Part shown: piece after piece, positions 60,901-64,000 of the stretch
Position numbering within the stretch: the stretch's first letter is position 1
How the letters are laid out: the number at the start of each line of letters is the position of its first letter
Assembly: GCA_007922305.1 (NCBI GenBank)
Contig: ML677366.1
Span: forward strand, 11,345,132 to 11,409,131
DNA length: 64,000 bases
From: Dermatemys mawii
Lineage: Eukaryota; Chordata; Testudines; Dermatemydidae
Reading direction: 5' to 3'
Made by a program: the position numbers and the translations under genes
Notes under the pieces: model-generated
Databases searched by the model: none
What the model saw: the letters and a program-made list of their open reading frames with translations, nothing else
What the model was told of the DNA's origin: nothing

Positions 60901-63138
60901 TAAGTAAACACACTTAACTGGTAACTTTGCACATGCAGTTGCAGCATATGCCTGTCTAATTAGTTCGAAAAACTGTCTGTATTCTAAAACTTCAGAGAGT
61001 CATGAATGGGTGATCAGCAACATTCCCAAACTGGTAAGGATCTAGAACAGAGATCGGCAACCTTTGGCATGCGGCCTGCCAGGGAAAGCCCCTGGTGGGC
61101 GGGGCCAGTTTGTTTACCTGCAGCGTCCATAGGTTCAGCCGATCGAAGCTCCCATTGGCCACGGTTCGCCACTCCAGGTCAATGGGGGCTGCAAGAAGTG
61201 TGGCCAGCATATCTCTCAGCCCGAGCCACTTCCTGCAGCCCCCATTGGCCGGGGACGGTGAACCGCAGCCAGTGGGAGCTGCGATTGGTCGAACCTGCAG
61301 ATGCTGCAGGTAAACAAACCAGCCTGGCCCACCAGGGCTTACCCTGGGGGGCCGCAGGCCAAAGATTACAGATCCCTGATCTTGAATGTCCAATCCACTG
61401 CTACCCCTTATTAGTATGAGGTAAAGCCTGGGAAGCATTCAAATGCTTGGAAATTTCAGTTCTTCCTCTAGAAATTATACGTATCATGTTTTATTGAACC
61501 ATATGCCCTCATCCTCCAGATATAAAGGAAATCAGGTCACATTCACTTACTTAATATTGACAAATTTCCCATTGCTATGGATCTGGTTTTCCAGTGTGAA
61601 GTTTATGGTCATGTGCCTTATATGTTCCCGATTGAAGATTTTGAGTCGGGATTCATAGTCCTCATTTTGGAGATATCGGATCATGTCAGGGAACCAGACA
61701 GTAAGGCCATAGTAACTGCAGCAAGGAGAGAAAAGGTGCATGTTCAGGATAAAGTCTACACATATTTTGGTGTTGGCTCTGCACAATATCTGTCTTGCAA
61801 GCAGCTCTAATTTTGGGGTTTCTGTCAATGCTTTCAGTTACATTTAGTGCTGGGGAAAAGTGTCAGATTGACAGACTGTGGAGTGAAGTCTTCTGTTTAT
61901 CCACAGCATAGGAATGTCACGGGCAATGAGGATTAGTCCTGCTTTGAGCAGGGGGTTGGACTGGATGACCTTCTGACATCCCTTCCAACCCTGATATTCT
62001 ATGACTCTATGATTTTATGAAAACCTGCCTTGGAGCGATAAGCAGGTAGTTCAGTCTCTAGGGAATTCTCCACCCTTGAATTATCAGCTGAGGTTGCCAA
62101 TGAAGAAGGCACCACTGGTGCCAACAAGAGATGGGTAAATACAGTAAAAATATTCTCTATACAGGTTGAATGCCAACTTTGTTAACAAATTCACTTTTTC
62201 TTGTCTGTGGTTCTTTTGCGTTCACTTTCTGGTACAAGTGCAATCAAGTTGTATTAGCATGGCTCTTTGCGGAAAGCAAAGGTTAACCACACATTCCCTA
62301 ATTCCCCGTAAAAGAGAATTGTAAATTCACTTCCCACGAGCATTCACACCAGAAACCCAACCATAAGTTACATTCATCTGCACAAGGGTCAGAAACTACA
62401 CCATGTGCTGTACACTAATCACAATTAAACAGCGTAGTACATACTTTTGAATCATGGGTGTATTCAGAAAGCCATGATCTATTCATAGATGTTCTATGAA
62501 CAGAAAAGGACAAAGCATTTTTTGTTATAAACTATTTGTTCATCTTTATCACCAGATAAGGAGGTGGTGTCCCCAGTGTGGACGTTTATTGGTTCTTAAC
62601 TGGACTGAGATCCACCTACTTAGTTGACACAGACCAATGAACAGCCAGCTAGCTGGTAGCAATTACTTTTCAACACTATTAATATAGACAGGATTCAGAC
62701 AAGAGACCTAGAAGTGAAAGGCTCCATATAAGACTACTAAGCCATGCAGTACCAACCCTTCTTCCCCAAGGCCTGGTTTGTTCAAGGTATATTAAACTTT
62801 CTGTTATGGACAGTTAGATCACAGAGTAAAACACAGATACTTAGCAGACCACGACCTAGTTTTTCACTGGCTCTGTCTCTTAAAAATAGGATCAAGGGGG
62901 GCAAATTTGATTTCTGTAACAATTTATATATATTCACAGTTAATCCCACAAAAGCTGAGAGCATATTTCATTGTAGATGGACCCTGACTGCAACAACTAA
63001 GCCCTCAGACTGGCTACTGTTTCTTGAGAAAGTTAGAGAAGTGACTTACCTAAAGGCCATTGAAAACCAAACCACAGCCAGAATCACTGTATTCATCCTG
63101 TACTGGGCTGTCAAGCAATACAACAGATTGTCCCAGAC
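49894..63138 (-). CDS. SV2B: SV2B, synaptic vesicle glycoprotein 2B, last 310 codons in six exons (5' part outside the window)
   Basis: SV2B is a 12-TM major-facilitator-fold glycoprotein of synaptic vesicle membranes. It modulates regulated exocytosis and synaptotagmin handling, and SV2 luminal loops are known docking sites for botulinum neurotoxin A. Joining 63138-63050, 61715-61551, 55863-55730, 54475-54275, 52068-51909 and 50077-49894 gives 933 nt, open to a TGA. In order the protein has TM7 (about residues 12-30), luminal LD4 with FxxCxFxDV-type beta-helix repeats, TM8 (about 165-190), the MFS motif DKIGR, TM9-TM10, and TM11-TM12 ending LPETREQVLM. N-glycosylation sequons NFT, NCT and NST fall at residues 68, 118 and 143. 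Adding 373, on the recalled 683-residue human length, puts them at the recalled human sites 441, 491 and 516, so there is no net indel. SV2B is preferred over SV2A and SV2C because of NDFLIYLVSFLGSLSVLPGN and the REQVLM end. No exon carries a stop or frameshift. Confidence 0.96.
51340..51660. repeat. Composite repeat in SV2B intron with a tRNA-like SINE core
   Basis: Starts 'cagagctgggcgaagttttt', a common sauropsid repeat lead. From 51511 it contains box-A-like 'tagcccagtgggtagggcac' and box-B-like 'ctttcaaatcctccc'. It lies in the last SV2B intron (50078-51908). Confidence 0.5.
51909..52068 (-). CDS. SV2B: SV2B exon: TM9 and TM10
   Basis: This 160-nt exon encodes GSMLFSAVCCFFLFFGNSES (TM9 and loop) and the TM10 region ending DVITVELYPTSKR, the conserved SV2/MFS loop between TM10 and TM11. 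The acceptor is tccctggcag before GTGGCTCG, and the donor is AAAAG followed by gtaact. The reading frame is open upstream into the intron, but that part is not coding: the previous exon's G and this exon's GT make the Gly codon of MIG-GSM. Confidence 0.96.
52685..53365. repeat. AT-rich palindromic repeat in SV2B intron
   Basis: 'gatgatttttcaatgggttg' at the left and the run of 'ttttcattctgtgaaaagtt', 'aatttgggctgaaaagg' and 'atttttatttagctctacc' at the right, with a 'ggtcagttcaac' and 'gttgaactgattgg' inverted pair inside, suggest a large MITE-like unit. Confidence 0.4.
53985..54045 (+). mobile_element. CR1 3' end fragment in SV2B intron
   Basis: 'caggtccaactagatgatca' and 'caatggtcccttctggcctt' followed by 'ggatctaggaatcc' are a CR1 3' terminus. 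Confidence 0.75.
54275..54475 (-). CDS. SV2B: SV2B exon: end of LD4 and TM8
   Basis: This 201-nt exon (67 codons across phases) encodes DLYENKFIECRFINSTFL, where NST is the third luminal sequon, then an acidic stretch DFEQEND, TM8 and the cytoplasmic MFS signature DKIGR. The acceptor is ccttctcag before ATCTTTATG, and the donor is GATTG followed by gtgagt. The wording INSTFLDQKEGC and LGSLSVLPGNIISALLMD is diagnostic for SV2B within the SV2 family. Confidence 0.96.
55625..55738 (+). repeat. Perfect 3 x 38-bp tandem repeat spanning the SV2B LD4 exon donor
   Basis: Copies occupy 55625-55662, 55663-55700 and 55701-55738 and are identical base for base. Each unit contains the last 9 nt of the SV2B exon (minus strand ATAACACTG), the donor gtaagg and the first intron bases. 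The native donor is in the rightmost copy. The other two provide decoy donors 38 and 76 nt downstream. Confidence 0.95.
55730..55863 (-). CDS. SV2B: SV2B exon: LD4 beta-helix repeats; donor site lies in a tandem repeat
   Basis: This 134-nt exon encodes the FAKMKLKYVTFED, FEDCYFEDVTSSETFFKN and NCTILSTVFYNT stretches of LD4, the phenylalanine-rich pentapeptide-like coils of the SV2 luminal domain, with sequon NCT. The acceptor is ccctgcag before GTTTGCT. The donor CACTG|gtaagg is followed by two further identical copies inside a 38-bp tandem repeat. I chose the proximal donor because only it joins in frame to the next exon (G|AT gives Asp, NT-D-LYE). Reading past it meets an in-frame TAG at 55706-55704. 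Confidence 0.95.
55864..57932. other. SV2B intron, left part of the 5.7-kb intron
   Basis: Nothing assigned apart from spurious short frames. No alternative exon with good splice borders and SV2-like text was found. Confidence 0.5.
57933..57989. repeat. (CA)n microsatellite
   Basis: An uninterrupted CA run of about 28 units in the 5.7-kb SV2B intron. Confidence 0.98.
58381..58620 (+). mobile_element. CR1 3' UTR relic in SV2B intron
   Basis: 'gagaagtgaagctctagaac', 'agccttctgaaaggagtagt', 'gggggcaaaaagcctaactg' and 'gagcttgataagtttgtgga' match a CR1 subfamily's end of ORF2 and 3' UTR as I recall it. Confidence 0.65.
58621..59189. other. SV2B intron, nothing firmly assigned
   Basis: About 58690-58990 ('gtccctgtaacagagtgctg' onward) has the feel of a decayed turtle LTR or composite repeat, but I cannot support a name. 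Confidence 0.3.
59190..59275 (-). repeat. Ancient 'cagtccctgccccaaa' repeat fragment
   Basis: 'tattgtggtagtgcccaata' and 'gacacagtccctgccccaaa' belong to the family at 32785, in the same orientation. Confidence 0.5.
59372..59443. repeat. Palindromic sauropsid repeat ('ctggtgtaaatcagcatagct' family)
   Basis: 'cctcagctggtgtaaatcag' and 'catagctccgttgacttcaa' followed by 'aaggatcgggcc' match the family at 9928. Confidence 0.6.
60405..60660 (-). repeat. MIR-like tRNA-derived SINE, near full length, reversed
   Basis: 'aatagggaaccgagacagag', 'agattaagtgattcacccca' and the tRNA-like end 'cgttaaccactggactatca' are in the order of a reversed MIR/CORE-SINE. Confidence 0.7.
61048..61378. mobile_element. 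hAT-like MITE with 'gatcggcaacctttggc' ends
   Basis: The left terminus 'cagagatcggcaacctttgg' is matched inverted by 'ccaaagattacagatccctg'. Long GC-rich inner arms (tgtttacctgcagcgtc / gcaggtaaacaaacc) are also inverted. It lies in the SV2B intron just left of the 61551 exon. The antiparallel frames of 137 and 148 codons across it are artefacts of the palindrome. Confidence 0.75.
61551..61715 (-). CDS. SV2B: SV2B exon: end of TM7 and start of luminal domain LD4
   Basis: This 165-nt exon completes the Ser codon and encodes YYGLTVWFPDMIRYL onward into the luminal loop, including the glycosylation sequon NFT in MTINFTLENQIH. The acceptor is ttgctgcag before TTACTATGG, and the donor is ATTAA followed by gtaagt. 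It is separated from the upstream exon by a 1334-nt intron that contains a CR1 tail, and from the downstream exon by the longest intron here, 5687 nt. Confidence 0.95.
61931..62010 (+). mobile_element. CR1 3' end or Cry SINE tail in SV2B intron
   Basis: 'gcagggggttggactggatg', 'atcccttccaaccctgatat' and the tail 'tctatgactctatgatttta'. Confidence 0.85.
63050..63138 (-). CDS. SV2B: SV2B exon: TM7 segment (first exon seen in the window)
   Basis: This 89-nt exon encodes 29 residues beginning VWDNLLYC and ending VVWFSMAF, plus two bases of a Ser codon. That is the SV2 region just before and inside TM7. The acceptor on the minus strand is ...tttgtag before GTCTGGG, and the donor is TTTAG followed by gtaagt. 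The next exon supplies T to complete AGT (Ser), giving MAF-S-YYGL. The preceding family exon, expected to carry a GTWYQRW-like motif, was not found between 63139 and 64000, so it lies outside the window. Confidence 0.93.
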
Positions 63139-64000
63139 CTACAAATCCACAGGAAGGGATCAGTCACAGAGAAATCCTAGCAGAGATCTTGGAAGATTCA
63201 TTTCTGACCAGGTCATGAATTTAATATTAACAGTAAAGAGAACCATTTGGAGACGATGGATGATCTGCTTAGATCTAGTGTTTGTTCCAAACTATGTTTC
63301 ATGAGATACATATAAGGACCTGAAGGGACAATGTTCATGAAGCCTTGCTCCAGCATCCTTCAGTATAAGCATATCTGTAAGGATCTGGCTAGTGTGTATT
63401 TGTAACACTGCCCTCTACTAAATGGATCTGGAGCTGCTTAATTGTGTCTCATAGAACCTAGACTGCTAACAGCTAAAGGAGATTCTTCCTTACTTCAAGT
63501 GGCAGGAGCTTGTGCTTCTGGAGCCTAAGAATCTAGGTTTAACCCCACAGGCTGCTGTGATGTTCTGGGCAGTTGTGGTGGGCAGTAGAACGGCAGGTGT
63601 GAAATCCATAGCTGGCCAAAATGTTTATATTATAATGCTGGAGACTCAGCCTTAGCAAGCAGCAACATTAAGCAGATAGAATTGTAATTCATTCACTGCG
63701 GATGGTATTCTCTGTTAGGTTTGGCCAGCAGAGCACCTCTGTTCGTGCAAGTGGAAGAGAAATCAGATACTTGTATGCTGTGGTCTAACCCTGAGGTCTT
63801 CCTTTAGCTTAACCGATATGCTGTATATGGCTAATCAGTTCAGGAACTCATTGGTGGCTTGGGTTAAGAAGAGACGGGGTGAGGATGGGGCGCGTAGGGA
63901 TGGAGGATGTATAGAAAATGCTACCAGAACCCAGGCCCATTTATCCAACCCAGTAACCCGAGGGATGTTGTGAATATGAATCAGAATCTCAACACATCGA
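63139..64000. other. SV2B intron, right edge
   Basis: No SV2-like exon was found on the minus strand. The next upstream exon lies outside the window. Confidence 0.6.

Noticed and set aside
60992..61438. Overlapping antiparallel frames of 148 and 137 codons
   Set aside because: Both lie in a palindromic hAT-like MITE. Inverted-repeat GC-rich DNA opens frames on both strands.
62744..63304. 186-codon plus-strand open frame
   Set aside because: It is antisense to the SV2B TM7 exon (63050-63138) and its flanking introns. The minus strand gives a clear spliced SV2B match, and the plus-strand text resembles nothing.

Overview
The window is vertebrate nuclear DNA, most likely from a turtle or a close sauropsid relative. 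Three things point there. Protein-coding sequence is broken into short exons with GT-AG introns. The repeats include CR1 LINE 3' ends with the typical tail 'attctatgattctatg'. There are also hAT-like and Tigger-like MITEs of the kind that fill turtle genomes, and old MIR- and L2-type relics. No bacterial, phage or CRISPR feature is present.

The only gene I can support is the 3' half of SV2B (synaptic vesicle glycoprotein 2B). It lies on the minus strand from about 63138 down to the stop codon at 49894. Six exons splice in frame to give the last 310 residues: TM7, the large luminal loop LD4 with three N-glycosylation sequons, TM8 to TM12 and the C-terminal tail. All six exons are intact and all introns are GT-AG. 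The upstream exons lie beyond the right edge of the window. The 3' UTR must run leftward from 49893, but its end cannot be fixed.

Positions 1 to about 49000 look like a gene-poor stretch downstream of SV2B. It holds CR1 copies (3045, 12422, 16160, 17875, 22113, 26155, 33275), L2-type relics (5640, 19330, 30265), and a split, partly inverted non-LTR reverse-transcriptase relic (35185 to 36110). It also holds several non-autonomous DNA transposons (1875, 13341, 19576, 37345, 40166, 44373, 44726, 48242), two LTR-like units (24281, 42573), MIR-type SINEs (4029, 36510, 38890) and microsatellites, one of which contains the only assembly gap (45556 to 45565). Most of the rest is unassigned unique-looking DNA.

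The observations most worth checking are these: a perfect three-fold 38-bp tandem repeat that triplicates a SV2B splice donor, with a stop codon between the copies; an 80-bp inverted repeat with 79 of 80 matches; the reverse-transcriptase relic with an internal inversion and a nested GC-rich hairpin element; and an unexplained 121-codon open frame near 39.1 kb. I saw no convincing new biological system. Repeat family names rest on recalled consensus patterns and need a library search.
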